A program made the translations under genes and the position numbers. Below are positions 1 to 6,849 of a stretch of DNA of 64,000 nt, piece by piece. The notes under the pieces were generated by a model. The model searched no databases. It was given only the letters and a program-made list of their open reading frames with translations, and was not told the origin of the DNA. The stretch comes from Synechococcus sp. BO 8801 (GTDB taxonomy: Bacteria; Cyanobacteriota; Cyanobacteriia; PCC-6307; Cyanobiaceae). The stretch lies in the NCBI RefSeq assembly GCF_002252675.1, contig NZ_NQKY01000004.1, positions 62,001 to 126,000 of the forward strand, written 5' to 3'. Within the stretch, counting starts at the first letter, position 1. Every line of letters begins with the position of its first letter.

Positions 1-447
1 CTGGGGGGCCTGGCCGCACGCATCAGCCTGGAGGGCGTGAACGGACTGGCCCCGGGGGCGCAGGTGGCGCCACCGCTGGTGCTGGATGTGACCCAGCGCA
101 GCTGGCCCGCGGGCCCCTTCGAGGCCGTGTTCACGGCCAACACGCTGCACATCATGCCGGCGACGGCGGTGCCCCACCTGCTGGCGGGCGGCGCCAGGGT
201 GCTGGCCGCTGACGGACTGCTGCTGATCTACGGGCCCTTCCGCTACGGCGAACGCCACACCGCCGCCAGCAACGAAGCCTTTGACGCCCACCTGCGCCAG
301 CTGGATCCGGCCATGGGAGTGCGCGACGCCGAGGCGATCCAGCGCGAGGCCGCCGACCAGGGACTGCATCTGCAGGCCGATGAACCGATGCCGGCCAACA
401 ACCGGCTGCTGGTGTTTCAGAAGAAGGCCGAGGGGCGCATGGGATGA
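1..447 (+). CDS. DUF938 family SAM-dependent methyltransferase-like protein (5' truncated)
   Basis: The reading frame is open from the first base, so the N-terminus and probably the SAM-binding glycine loop lie outside the window. What remains shows a Rossmann-like C-terminal half: a FTANTLHIM segment, a GG-turn followed by a hydrophobic strand ending in YGPFRYG, then SNEAFDAHLR, a DPAMGVRD stretch and the tail MPANNRLLVFQKK. This order is characteristic of DUF938, a class I methyltransferase-fold family whose substrate is not known to me. The protein ends with TGA at 445-447 and is followed after 48 bp by the YciI gene on the same strand, so the two could be cotranscribed. Confidence 0.8.
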   Translation: MGGLAARISLEGVNGLAPGAQVAPPLVLDVTQRSWPAGPFEAVFTANTLHIMPATAVPHLLAGGARVLAADGLLLIYGPFRYGERHTAASNEAFDAHLRQLDPAMGVRDAEAIQREAADQGLHLQADEPMPANNRLLVFQKKAEGRMG

Positions 448-495
448 AAGGCTGAGGGGCGTTCACCCCGACCCGGCGGCCGCCGCCGTTCGCCC

Positions 496-762
496 ATGAA
501 ATTCGTCCTCTGGGGCACCTACTGCGCCGACGTTCTCGAGCGCCGCGTCCCCTTCCGGGAGGAGCACCTGGCCGGACTGAAACACCAGAAGGAGGAGGGC
601 GTGCTGGTCACCCTGGGCCCCACGGCCGACACCCGCTTCGTGTTCGGCCTCTACGAGGCTGACAATCAGGAGACGGTGGAAGGCCTCGTCAAGGGGGACA
701 TCTACTGGCGGCAGGGCATCTGGACCGCCGTGGAGATCCACCCCTGGATCCAGGCCTTCTGA
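496..762 (+). CDS. YciI-like (YCII-related) family protein
   Basis: This is an 88-residue protein of the size expected for a single YCII-related ferredoxin-like domain. Typical features are the R-x-x-FREEHLAGLK helix with a conserved His, the strand GVLVTLGPTADTRFVFGLYEADN, and the C-terminal strand WTAVEIHPWIQAF. Family members are small, often dimeric proteins; a few are dechlorinases or lyases but most have no known role, and none is assigned here. The ATG at 496 gives the normal family N-terminus (MKFVLWGTY). It follows the DUF938 gene and converges on the cytochrome gene ending at 775. Confidence 0.8.
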   Translation: MKFVLWGTYCADVLERRVPFREEHLAGLKHQKEEGVLVTLGPTADTRFVFGLYEADNQETVEGLVKGDIYWRQGIWTAVEIHPWIQAF

Positions 763-774
763 GCCGACGACGGC

Positions 775-1227
775 TCAGGCGCGGGGCCAGCCGTCGAGGG
801 CCTGCTGCCACACCCAGGCCGCCACCGCCTCCGGCCCGCCCTCGCCCAGGGACTGGGCATAGCCGCCCATCTGCCCCACACCGCCGGCGGCGATGGCGGC
901 AATGGCCTCCGGAGAGGTGATGCCGTTGCGCTCCAGGGCCGCCATTTTCAGCGTCTTGCCGCGGCGGATGATGTTGCCCCCCTGGAGGTGGCAGCCGGCG
1001 CAGTGGGCCCCGAACAGGGAGCTGCCGGCGTCGAGAACGCTCAGCCTGAGAACACTGCCGTCGATGACATCAGCCTCAAGGGCGTTCTCAAGGGCGACGG
1101 GCTCGGGCGGCGTGGCTGCCAGGGCCAGGGCGGCGCCGGGGAAGCCGAGGGCGGCCGGCGGCACGATCAGGCCCAGCAGCAGCAACAGGGCCACCAGGAA
1201 TGACACCAGGCGACGCCAGGAAATCAA
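775..1227 (-). CDS. Exported c-type cytochrome, cytochrome c6-like
   Basis: The 150-residue protein starts with a basic n-region and a long hydrophobic segment (residues 8-36) that looks like a signal peptide to the thylakoid lumen or periplasm. A single CAGCH haem-binding motif lies in SLFGAHCAGCH (about residue 76). The following GGNIIRRGKTLKMAALERNG resembles the cytochrome c6 segment after haem attachment, and a Met in GQMGGY is a candidate sixth ligand. Cytochrome c6 shuttles electrons from b6f to photosystem I or an oxidase; c6-like paralogues have less clear roles, so petJ is not assigned. The start is TTG at 1225-1227, overlapping the stop of the upstream cyAbrB gene (TTGA), which implies translational coupling. 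Confidence 0.78.
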   Translation of the reverse strand: MISWRRLVSFLVALLLLLGLIVPPAALGFPGAALALAATPPEPVALENALEADVIDGSVLRLSVLDAGSSLFGAHCAGCHLQGGNIIRRGKTLKMAALERNGITSPEAIAAIAAGGVGQMGGYAQSLGEGGPEAVAAWVWQQALDGWPRA

Positions 1228-1586
1228 TCCTCGTCGTCGGCGCTGCCGGCGGGGATCAGGCGGATCTGCTTGCGGCCCAGCTTGATCTCGAACTCATCGC
1301 CGGGCTTGAGATCCAGCATGGCGGTGTAGGCCTTGCCGATCAGCAGATTGCCGTTGCCCTGCACCGTGGCCACATAGCTGAGCTTGCGCCCGCCCTTACC
1401 CACCTTGCCGGCCGCACCGAACTCGACCCCTTTGGCCTCGAGCAGGGCCTCGTAGAAGGCGGTGAAGTTCAGGCGCTCGGCGCCATCCTTCTTGGTGGAA
1501 ACATAGCCACAGGCCCGCACGATCTCGGACTTGCCGACATCGCCGAGCTCCTTGACCTTGGCCAGTAATTCCGATCCAGTCAGCAT
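1224..1586 (-). CDS. cyAbrB-type transcriptional regulator
   Basis: This 120-residue protein has the layout of cyanobacterial AbrB proteins. An N-terminal helical part (GSELLAKVKELGDVGKSEIVRACGY) precedes a segment ending in NFTAFYEALLEAKG. The AbrB-like DNA-binding domain is C-terminal: KLSYVATVQGNGNLLIGKAYT followed by LKPGDEFEIKLGRKQIRLIP. cyAbrB proteins are global regulators of carbon and nitrogen metabolism and stress in cyanobacteria. It is the first gene of a two-gene unit with the c6-like cytochrome, whose TTG start overlaps this stop codon. The acidic tail (SADDED) is common in the family. Confidence 0.85.
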   Translation of the reverse strand: MLTGSELLAKVKELGDVGKSEIVRACGYVSTKKDGAERLNFTAFYEALLEAKGVEFGAAGKVGKGGRKLSYVATVQGNGNLLIGKAYTAMLDLKPGDEFEIKLGRKQIRLIPAGSADDED

Positions 1587-1689
1587 GGTATGTAAGTGGA
1601 GGCAGGTGAGAGGTTAGAGGTAAAACATACACCAGCGCGATCAGCCTTCCGCCGATAGCCGCCACAATCAATGCACAACCACCGCCTCG
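1587..1689. promoter_or_regulatory. Divergent intergenic region between cyAbrB and GNAT genes
   Basis: This 103-bp stretch is visibly more AT-rich than its surroundings and must hold the promoters of both divergent genes. On the minus strand a TATGTT hexamer (1624-1629) could be a -10 element for cyAbrB. Just inside it is a short imperfect direct repeat (GAGGTTAGAGGT read on the plus strand, about 1610-1621), a possible operator. No convincing -35 is visible. The assignment is by inspection only. Confidence 0.3.
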
Positions 1690-2166
1690 ATGCTGCCGAT
1701 CCGTCCTCTCCGGCCCGATGATTGCCAGCAGCTGATCGCCGTGTATCACGAAGCGGTCATCAGCCAGGCCGGGAACCTCTACAGCCCGTCGCAGATCGAG
1801 GCCTGGTCGCAACAGGCCGGTCGCAATGATGACTTCCGGTCGTCATTGCTACGCGGCCATGGGTTGGTGAGCACCGCCCACCACGACGACACGATCATCG
1901 AGGCGTTTGCCCTTCTCGATCCCGCCGACCGGCTCTCCCTGCTCTACTGCCGGGGCCGCTCCAGTCGCCAGGGCCGGGCCAGCGCCCTGCTGGAGGCCCT
2001 GGAACAGCACGCCCGCTCCCGGGGGGTGGCTCGCCTGCGCACCGAGGCCAGCCAGCTGTCGCGGCCGCTGCTGGAGCGGCGTGGCTGGGTGGTGGACGAC
2101 GAGGAGACGGTGACGCTCGGCGGCGTCGCCTTCCTGCGCTGGCGGATGGGCAAGGATCTGCTCTGA
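1690..2166 (+). CDS. GNAT family N-acetyltransferase
   Basis: This 158-residue protein has the GNAT layout. The N-terminal strand IRPLRPDDCQQLIAVYHEAV leads to a central hydrophobic strand (IIEAFALLDPADRLSLLYC). Acetyl-CoA binding is suggested by the R-x-G-R-A region (SSRQGRASALLEALEQHARSRG), followed by LRTEASQLSRPLLERRGWVV, the usual C-terminal helix and Phe/Tyr-turn that packs on the cofactor. The best match I recall is the YafP-like GNAT group, which typically reads ASxxARPFFERxGF. The substrate is unknown. The ATG at 1690 starts directly at the first strand. The Nif11-cupin gene follows 19 bp downstream on the same strand. Confidence 0.8.
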   Translation: MLPIRPLRPDDCQQLIAVYHEAVISQAGNLYSPSQIEAWSQQAGRNDDFRSSLLRGHGLVSTAHHDDTIIEAFALLDPADRLSLLYCRGRSSRQGRASALLEALEQHARSRGVARLRTEASQLSRPLLERRGWVVDDEETVTLGGVAFLRWRMGKDLL

Positions 2167-2185
2167 CGCCAGCCCGCCTGCCCCC

Positions 2186-2737
2186 ATGGCCGAAGCCCAG
2201 CTGCAGCAGTTCCTGGAGAAGGTGCGCCAGCTCAACGCCTTCGTGGCCCTGAGCGAGGCCGACCCCGCCCTGCGCCAGGCCCTGCGCGACTGCGGCGACC
2301 ACCATCAGGTGGTGGCCCTGGCCCGCTCCCGCGGCTTCGAGATCGGCCGCCGCTGGGGGGAGACGGCTCCGGGGGAGGGGGCCGCGGCCGACGCAGGGGA
2401 TGGCGGGGCCTCCCTGGTGCGGAGCCCCTGCCCAGCCGACGGCGAGGAGATCACCACCGTGCTGCTGGAGACTCCGCAGCTGCGGCTGGAGCGGATCCAC
2501 TCGTGCAACGCCCGCAGCCCCGAGGGCTTCTGGTACGACCAGGCTGAGCATGAATGGGTACTGCTGCTGCAGGGGAGTGGCACGTTGCAGTTCGCCGATG
2601 AGGCCGAACCCCGCGCCCTCGCCTGCGGTGAGGCCCTGCTGATCAGTGCGGGTCGTCGCCACCGGCTGCTGGCGAGTGACCCGCCGCCTGGAACGATCTG
2701 GCTGGCCCTGTTCTGGCCTAATGCTCCAGCTCCCTGA
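2186..2737 (+). CDS. Nif11-like domain fused to a cupin domain
   Basis: Residues 1-55 (QLQQFLEKVRQLNAF...ADPALRQAL...VVALARSRGFEI) look like a Nif11 domain, the short helical domain that also forms leader peptides of nitrile-hydratase/Nif11-type RiPP precursors. A Gly/Ala-rich linker follows. Residues 88-181 form a cupin: GFWYDQAEHEWVLLLQGSGT, then ALACGEALLISAGRRHRL and TIWLALFW. The cupin is of the small stand-alone type with WYDQ and EW in motif 1. There is no Gly-Gly cleavage motif and no core peptide, so it is probably not a RiPP precursor. No RiPP enzymes lie nearby. It shares strand and close spacing with the GNAT gene. The function is unknown. Confidence 0.7.
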   Translation: MAEAQLQQFLEKVRQLNAFVALSEADPALRQALRDCGDHHQVVALARSRGFEIGRRWGETAPGEGAAADAGDGGASLVRSPCPADGEEITTVLLETPQLRLERIHSCNARSPEGFWYDQAEHEWVLLLQGSGTLQFADEAEPRALACGEALLISAGRRHRLLASDPPPGTIWLALFWPNAPAP

Positions 2738-3179
2738 CCTCCCGCTCATGGACCTGGCGCACCATCCAGAAGGCCGCCGCCAGACACAGCACAGCCACCC
2801 CCAGACCCACCACCAGCAAGGGTTTGTTCTCGGCATAGGGGGGCAGCACGATCACCTTCCGGGCCACGGCGGTGATCGCCGTGAGCAGCACCAGCTCGAT
2901 CTGCACCACGTGGCGGCGCAGATAGGAGGTGATGTTCTGCAGCACCTCGATGGCGATCAGCAGGTTGAGCAGATCTCCCAGCACGGCAATGAGGCCCTCT
3001 CCCTCCCAGCGCACGGCGGGGTTGACCAGCTGGAAGGCCAGCTGGACGGAGAACTTGAGGGCGGCCACCACCAGCACCAGGAACAGCATGACGGCCAGGA
3101 GCTTGGCCACCAGGCGCTCGCCCTGGTCGATCAGGTGCAGGAAAGGCTTGTCCTGGAAAATCCGCTGCAGACGTGGCAT
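2718..3179 (-). CDS. PsiE-like phosphate-starvation-inducible membrane protein
   Basis: This 153-residue protein has four hydrophobic segments, at about residues 27-52, 63-83, 94-112 and 120-140. The loop NLLIAIEVLQNITSYLRRH followed by QIELVLLTAITAVARKVIV is typical of PsiE family membrane proteins (DUF/PF06146), which are induced by phosphate starvation in E. coli but have no known activity. The ATG at 3177-3179 was chosen because it shares its A with the TGA stop of the upstream gene (TGATG), a coupled arrangement. The 3' end overlaps the convergent Nif11-cupin gene by 20 bp. Confidence 0.75.
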   Translation of the reverse strand: MPRLQRIFQDKPFLHLIDQGERLVAKLLAVMLFLVLVVAALKFSVQLAFQLVNPAVRWEGEGLIAVLGDLLNLLIAIEVLQNITSYLRRHVVQIELVLLTAITAVARKVIVLPPYAENKPLLVVGLGVAVLCLAAAFWMVRQVHEREVRELEH

Positions 3180-3448
3180 CAGTTCTTGAAGGGCTGGAAG
3201 TTCGGCTGGGCCGGGGTGTCGCTGGGGGGGTTCTCGATCACCGTGTCGCAGGTGATGGAGCCATCCGGCCCAGTGACGCAGTTGGTGGGCTTGATCTGGG
3301 TTTCCGGGCCCACATTGCCACCCCGCTTGAGCATGAAGGACTCCACCTGGGCCTGGGCCGCAGCGGTGAAGCTCAGGCCGGCCACGAGGGCTGTGGCGGT
3401 CCGCAGGGACCAGGGGAGGGCGCGGTGCAGGACGGCGGAGGCGTTCAT
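3179..3448 (-). CDS. Small exported protein of unknown function
   Basis: This 89-residue protein has a clear signal peptide (basic start, hydrophobic LRTATALVAGLSF, cleavage after AAAQAQ, about residue 34). The mature part is short and polar and contains two cysteines in NCVTGPDGSITCDTVIENPP, which could form a disulphide. I recall similar small secreted proteins in picocyanobacteria but no function. It is translationally coupled by a one-base stop/start overlap to the PsiE-like membrane protein, so the two probably work together at the cell envelope. Confidence 0.6.
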   Translation of the reverse strand: MNASAVLHRALPWSLRTATALVAGLSFTAAAQAQVESFMLKRGGNVGPETQIKPTNCVTGPDGSITCDTVIENPPSDTPAQPNFQPFKN

Positions 3449-3525
3449 GGCGGAGGGCGTCGGCTGGGGCCGCGGAATCGTTCAGACCCCACTCTGGGGG
3501 CTGGTCGCCTGGCCCGCCAGCTCGT

Positions 3526-3867
3526 TCAGCTGCCGCCGTCCGCCCGGATTTCCTGCAGCAGCAGGTCCAGCTGTCCCATCGAATCCTCAAGCAGGCCATC
3601 GTCTGCAGCCGGATCCGCTTCGCCGCCGGGTTCCTCGCAGAGCCAGCCGGCCTCGATGGCGCAGAGCCGTTCCGCCAGCCCGGCGGCGCCCTGGCGGCTC
3701 CAGATCAGGTGCAGCTCGGCGATCAGCACGGGCATGCGGATCGAACCGGCCCGCAGGGCCCGGCGCAGGTCGGACTGGGTGCGGCCGCTGAGGCGCAACC
3801 AGTCCTTGAGCAGGCTCTGGAGCTCGTCGAGCTGCTCCGGGCTGAGGGTGGGGGCGGAGGCGGGCAT
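3526..3867 (-). CDS. Conserved hypothetical protein, helical
   Basis: This 113-residue protein is predicted soluble. The segment LLKDWLRLSGRTQSDLRRALRAGSIRMPVLIAEL has the spacing of a helix-turn-helix (GRTQSDLRRAL resembles the first helices of Xre-type domains), followed by amphipathic helices and an acidic C-terminus. DNA binding is therefore possible but unproven. It lies 9 bp downstream of the DUF1232 gene on the same strand, which suggests one transcript. I do not recognise a named family. Confidence 0.5.
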   Translation of the reverse strand: MPASAPTLSPEQLDELQSLLKDWLRLSGRTQSDLRRALRAGSIRMPVLIAELHLIWSRQGAAGLAERLCAIEAGWLCEEPGGEADPAADDGLLEDSMGQLDLLLQEIRADGGS

Positions 3868-3876
3868 CGCCGGACC

Positions 3877-4314
3877 CTACCCCTGCCGGCGGGACAGGGG
3901 AAACCAGCGGTCGAGCCGGCTCTGGGCCCGGGTGCGGATCGCCGGGGTGCGATGGGTGCTGCAGAGCCCCAGCAGGGCGGTGAGGGCCACCATGTCGTCG
4001 CTGAAGCCGGCCGCCGGGATGAAGTCGGGGATCACATCGAGGGGCAGCAGCAGGTAGGTGAGGGCCGCCAGGACCGTCAGCCGCACCTGGGGCGGCGTGC
4101 CGCCATCGAGCAGCAGCTCCAGGCACTCGAAGGCTGGGCGGGCGATGGTGCGGCCGGCCCGGCGCAGCAGCCGCACCAGCAGGGCCTCATCGACCACCGA
4201 ACTTTCGAGCACCTCGGCGTCGACGGGATCCTGGCCGGCGCCGGTCTGGGAAGAGGTGGCCTGGTCAGGGGCGACCTGGTCAGCAAAGGCAGTGGCCGAA
4301 GGGGCACCAGCCAT
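3877..4314 (-). CDS. DUF1232 (YkvA-like) membrane-associated protein
   Basis: The 145-residue protein has a variable, polar N-terminus of about 45 residues. The DUF1232/YkvA core runs from about 78 to 115: RLTVLAALTYLLLPLDVIPDFIP followed by GFSDDMVALTALLGL. The LPLDxIPDFIP-x-x-GxxDD pattern is diagnostic of this family. Members are small proteins with a hydrophobic hairpin and no established activity. The gene follows the divergent or upstream sigma factor region with a 97-bp gap and precedes the 113-residue hypothetical by 9 bp. Confidence 0.8.
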   Translation of the reverse strand: MAGAPSATAFADQVAPDQATSSQTGAGQDPVDAEVLESSVVDEALLVRLLRRAGRTIARPAFECLELLLDGGTPPQVRLTVLAALTYLLLPLDVIPDFIPAAGFSDDMVALTALLGLCSTHRTPAIRTRAQSRLDRWFPLSRRQG

Positions 4315-4411
4315 GGCGATCTGCTCGGAGAGAGGAACACGCCACAGGAAGGGCGTCAGGCCATTCTGTGGGCGCTGGCGGCGGAAGGACGAGGGACGGA
4401 TCCCCCTCCCT

Positions 4412-5332
4412 TCACTCCTCCACCAGGCCGCTCTCGATGCCGGTCTTGCGGAGCTTGCGCAGGGCCCGCTGCACCACCTGGCGGCAGTACTCGCGGCTGC
4501 ACTCCAGCTGCCGCGCCACCTCGGCCAGGGTGCGCCACTCGTGGCTGCCGTCGAGCCCGAAGCGCAGCATCACCACCGTGCGTTCCTTGGGGGTGAGGTT
4601 GGACTTCTCCAGGAGCGTCCAGACCGATTCGGTGCGCTCGGCCTGCTCGGCCCGCTCCATCGGCGCCGGCTCGTTGCTGGGCAGCACGTCGACCAGCTCG
4701 GAGGGATCGGCCTTGGAGCGCACGGCCCCCTGCAGGCTCACGGTGACGCTGCGCAGCTCACAGCCCAGCAGATCCTCCACCTCGGCCACGGGCAGCCCCA
4801 TGGCGGTGGCCAGCTCGGCGGCGTTGGGGGAGGAGCCGTGGGACTGGAGGTGGCGCGCCTTGGCGGCCCGCAGGCGGGTGAGCTTCTCGTTGACGTTGAC
4901 CGGAATCCGGATCGTGCGGCTCTGGGTGGAGAGGGCCCGGTTCAGACCCTGACGAATCCACCAGTAGGCATAAGTGCTGAATCGGTGACCGCGGGTGGGG
5001 TCGAACTTCTCGACCGCGCGTGTCAGACCGATGGTTCCTTCCTGGATCAGGTCAAGCAGATCCAGACCCTTGCCTTGATAACGCTTGGCGAGGTTGACGA
5101 CGAGCCGCAGATTGGCTGTCACCATTTGCTGTTTTGCGCGCTCCCCGGTGCGCAGCGTGCGCCTCTCGAGATCATTGAAATCGCAGGCAGGGCCGCTGCC
5201 GCCGGCCTGGGAGCAACGCTCGTTGAGGCTCACCATCGCCTGCACTTTCCGCCCGAGCGTGAGCTCCTGCTCAGGGGTGAGCAGCTGATGGCGGCCAATC
5301 TCGCCGAGAAAGGCACTGAGGGAACTCGCCAT
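4412..5332 (-). CDS. Group 2 (RpoD-like) RNA polymerase sigma factor
   Basis: This 306-residue protein has the regions of a cyanobacterial group 2 sigma-70 factor. A short region 1.2 (SAFLGEIGRHQLLTPEQELTLGRKVQ) comes first. Region 2 is complete, including core-binding (ANLRLVVNLAKRYQGKGLDLLDLIQEG) and the -10 reading/melting part (TRGHRFSTYAYWWIRQGLNR). Region 3 follows (IRIPVNVNEKL). Region 4 has the HTH ending in SREYCRQVVQRALRKLR. It lacks the long N-terminal region 1.1 and non-conserved region of housekeeping RpoD, so it is one of the alternative, non-essential factors that act in stress and nutrient responses. Which of SigB/C/D/E it matches cannot be decided here. Confidence 0.92.
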   Translation of the reverse strand: MASSLSAFLGEIGRHQLLTPEQELTLGRKVQAMVSLNERCSQAGGSGPACDFNDLERRTLRTGERAKQQMVTANLRLVVNLAKRYQGKGLDLLDLIQEGTIGLTRAVEKFDPTRGHRFSTYAYWWIRQGLNRALSTQSRTIRIPVNVNEKLTRLRAAKARHLQSHGSSPNAAELATAMGLPVAEVEDLLGCELRSVTVSLQGAVRSKADPSELVDVLPSNEPAPMERAEQAERTESVWTLLEKSNLTPKERTVVMLRFGLDGSHEWRTLAEVARQLECSREYCRQVVQRALRKLRKTGIESGLVEE

Positions 5333-5551
5333 AGAGCATCTGAATCGCTGTGTCGAACCTAGGGTTGTTTCCGGATGTTCCTGAAACGAACAGAAAGCCT
5401 TCAGTGTTCCGTTGCGGCTTCCACATACGGACCCTGAAATCGCCAGTTGTTTCCATAATTTGTGCTGATTTGCTCCTTCCAGTGCCGTCCCGGGTTCCCG
5501 GCGCCCGGGAGCCAGCCGCTACCGTCCGGGTCGATCACCTGACACCAGCCG
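5333..5551. promoter_or_regulatory. Divergent upstream region of the sigma factor and DUF2214 genes
   Basis: This 219-bp region is markedly AT-richer than its neighbours between about 5360 and 5480 and has no coding signal. It should contain the promoters of the sigma factor gene (minus strand) and the DUF2214 gene (plus strand). The sequence GAAACGAACAG (about 5383-5393) and GTTTCC (5368 and 5448) recur but I see no clear -35/-10 pair. Nothing else was recognised. Confidence 0.35.
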
Positions 5552-6040
5552 ATGGCCGGGCTTCTCTCCATCCCCTCCGAGGTGCTCTCCAGCGCCGGAG
5601 TGGCCTACGTCCACTACCTGAGCTTCATGGTCTGCTTCGGGGCCCTGGTGCTGGAGCGGCGCCTGATCCGGCCCGACCCTGACCGCAAGGACGCGATCCT
5701 GATGGTGATCACGGACGTGACCTATGGCCTGGCCGCCCTGGGCGTGCTGCTCAGCGGCATCCTGCGGGTGCTCTATTTCGGCCAGGGCTCCAGCTTCTAC
5801 ACCGAGAACCCCCTGTTCTGGTGGAAGGTGGGCACCTACCTGGCGGTGGGCGCCCTCTCCCTCTACCCCACCATCACCTACATCCTCTGGGCCATCCCCC
5901 TGCGCAAGGGTGAGCTGCCGAAGGTGAGCGAGGCCCTGGCCAACCGCCTGCGCTGGGTGCTCAACATCGAGCTGGCGGGCTTCGCCGCCATTCCCCTGAT
6001 GGCCGCCCTGATGGCCCGCGGCGTCGGACTGGCGGGCTGA
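5552..6040 (+). CDS. DUF2214 family membrane protein
   Basis: This 162-residue protein has four transmembrane segments, at about residues 14-35, 54-73, 85-107 and 134-156. The first carries the family signature VAYVHYLSFMVCFGALVLER. A central conserved stretch is GILRVLYFGQGSSFYTENPLFWWK, followed by a KVGTYLAVGALSLYPT helix. This is the DUF2214 pattern, common in cyanobacteria and proteobacteria and of unknown function; a redox or haem role has been suggested for related four-helix proteins but nothing here proves it. Its stop overlaps the next start by one base (TGATG). Confidence 0.8.
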   Translation: MAGLLSIPSEVLSSAGVAYVHYLSFMVCFGALVLERRLIRPDPDRKDAILMVITDVTYGLAALGVLLSGILRVLYFGQGSSFYTENPLFWWKVGTYLAVGALSLYPTITYILWAIPLRKGELPKVSEALANRLRWVLNIELAGFAAIPLMAALMARGVGLAG

Positions 6041-6849
6041 TGGTCCGGCGCTGGCCCCTCGGGCTGGTGCTGGGCGGGGCCGTGGCCGCCCTGCTGCTGC
6101 CGGCGCTGGCAGGGCCCCCTTCGGCGGCCGGCTCCAGCTGTGCCCCCAGCCGGGCCAGTCGGCCGGTGGGGGACACGCCGGTGGCTGCCGCGATGCCACC
6201 CCCCACGCCTGGCGAATCCCCTCCAGCCCCGCCCAGCGCAACGGACTACCGGCAGTGGCTGCGTCCAACACCCTTCGGCTGGGCCCGGCTTGATCACTGG
6301 TGCGTCTGGGTGGAGCCGGCGGCCAGCGAAGGGCCATCCCAGATGTGGGACGAGCGCTGGCTCGGCGCGGTGGAGCGGGCCCTGGGCACCTGGGGGCAGG
6401 AGCTGGCGATCACCCGGGTGGCGGATCCGGCGGCGGCCCAGGTGCGGATCCTGCGGCGCCGGCCTCCCCTGCGCCGGGAGGCCACCGGCCGCTCACGGGC
6501 CAGCCATGGCCGGGCCGAGCTGGCGGTGCTGGCGGTGGATCGGGGCACGGGCTGGATCCTGGAGCCCCAGGTGCGGGTGCTCATCAGCCCGGGACAGCGG
6601 CCCGAAGCCACCGAAGCCACCGCCCTGCATGAGCTGGGCCATGCCTTCGGCCTGTGGGGCCACAGCGATGATCCGGCCGACGCGATGGCGGCCGTGCCGG
6701 GGCCCCGGCCGGTGCTGGCGCTGAGCGCGCGGGATCGGGCCACCCTGCGCTGGCTCTACCAGCAGCCCACCGACTTCGGCCGCCCCCTGCCGGCGGCAGC
6801 GGTGCCCGCTCAGCCCGGCGGGGCGTCCTCGGGGGGCGCTGGCCGCTGA
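6040..6849 (+). CDS. Exported matrixin-type (M10-like) metallopeptidase
   Basis: This 269-residue protein has a signal peptide (residues 1-30, with a hydrophobic VLGGAVAALLLPALAGP) and a Pro/Ala-rich spacer. The protease domain ends in HELGHAFGLWGHSDDPADAM (about residues 196-215), i.e. HExxHxxGLxGHS followed by an Asp-Asp-Met turn. That is the zinc site of matrixin/M10A proteases (HExxHxxGxxH) with a candidate Met-turn. It should be a secreted or periplasmic zinc peptidase with an unknown target. Translation is coupled to DUF2214. The last 40 bp overlap the convergent ABC ATPase gene. Confidence 0.8.
   Translation: MVRRWPLGLVLGGAVAALLLPALAGPPSAAGSSCAPSRASRPVGDTPVAAAMPPPTPGESPPAPPSATDYRQWLRPTPFGWARLDHWCVWVEPAASEGPSQMWDERWLGAVERALGTWGQELAITRVADPAAAQVRILRRRPPLRREATGRSRASHGRAELAVLAVDRGTGWILEPQVRVLISPGQRPEATEATALHELGHAFGLWGHSDDPADAMAAVPGPRPVLALSARDRATLRWLYQQPTDFGRPLPAAAVPAQPGGASSGGAGR

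Noticed and set aside
37-466. Open frames on both strands overlapping the DUF938 gene
   Set aside because: Only the plus-strand frame 1 has family motifs; the others are Arg/Pro/Ala-rich shadows typical of GC-rich DNA.
2186-2737. RiPP precursor gene based on the Nif11 domain
   Set aside because: The protein lacks a Gly-Gly cleavage site and a core peptide, the C-terminal half is a cupin, and no modification or export genes lie nearby.
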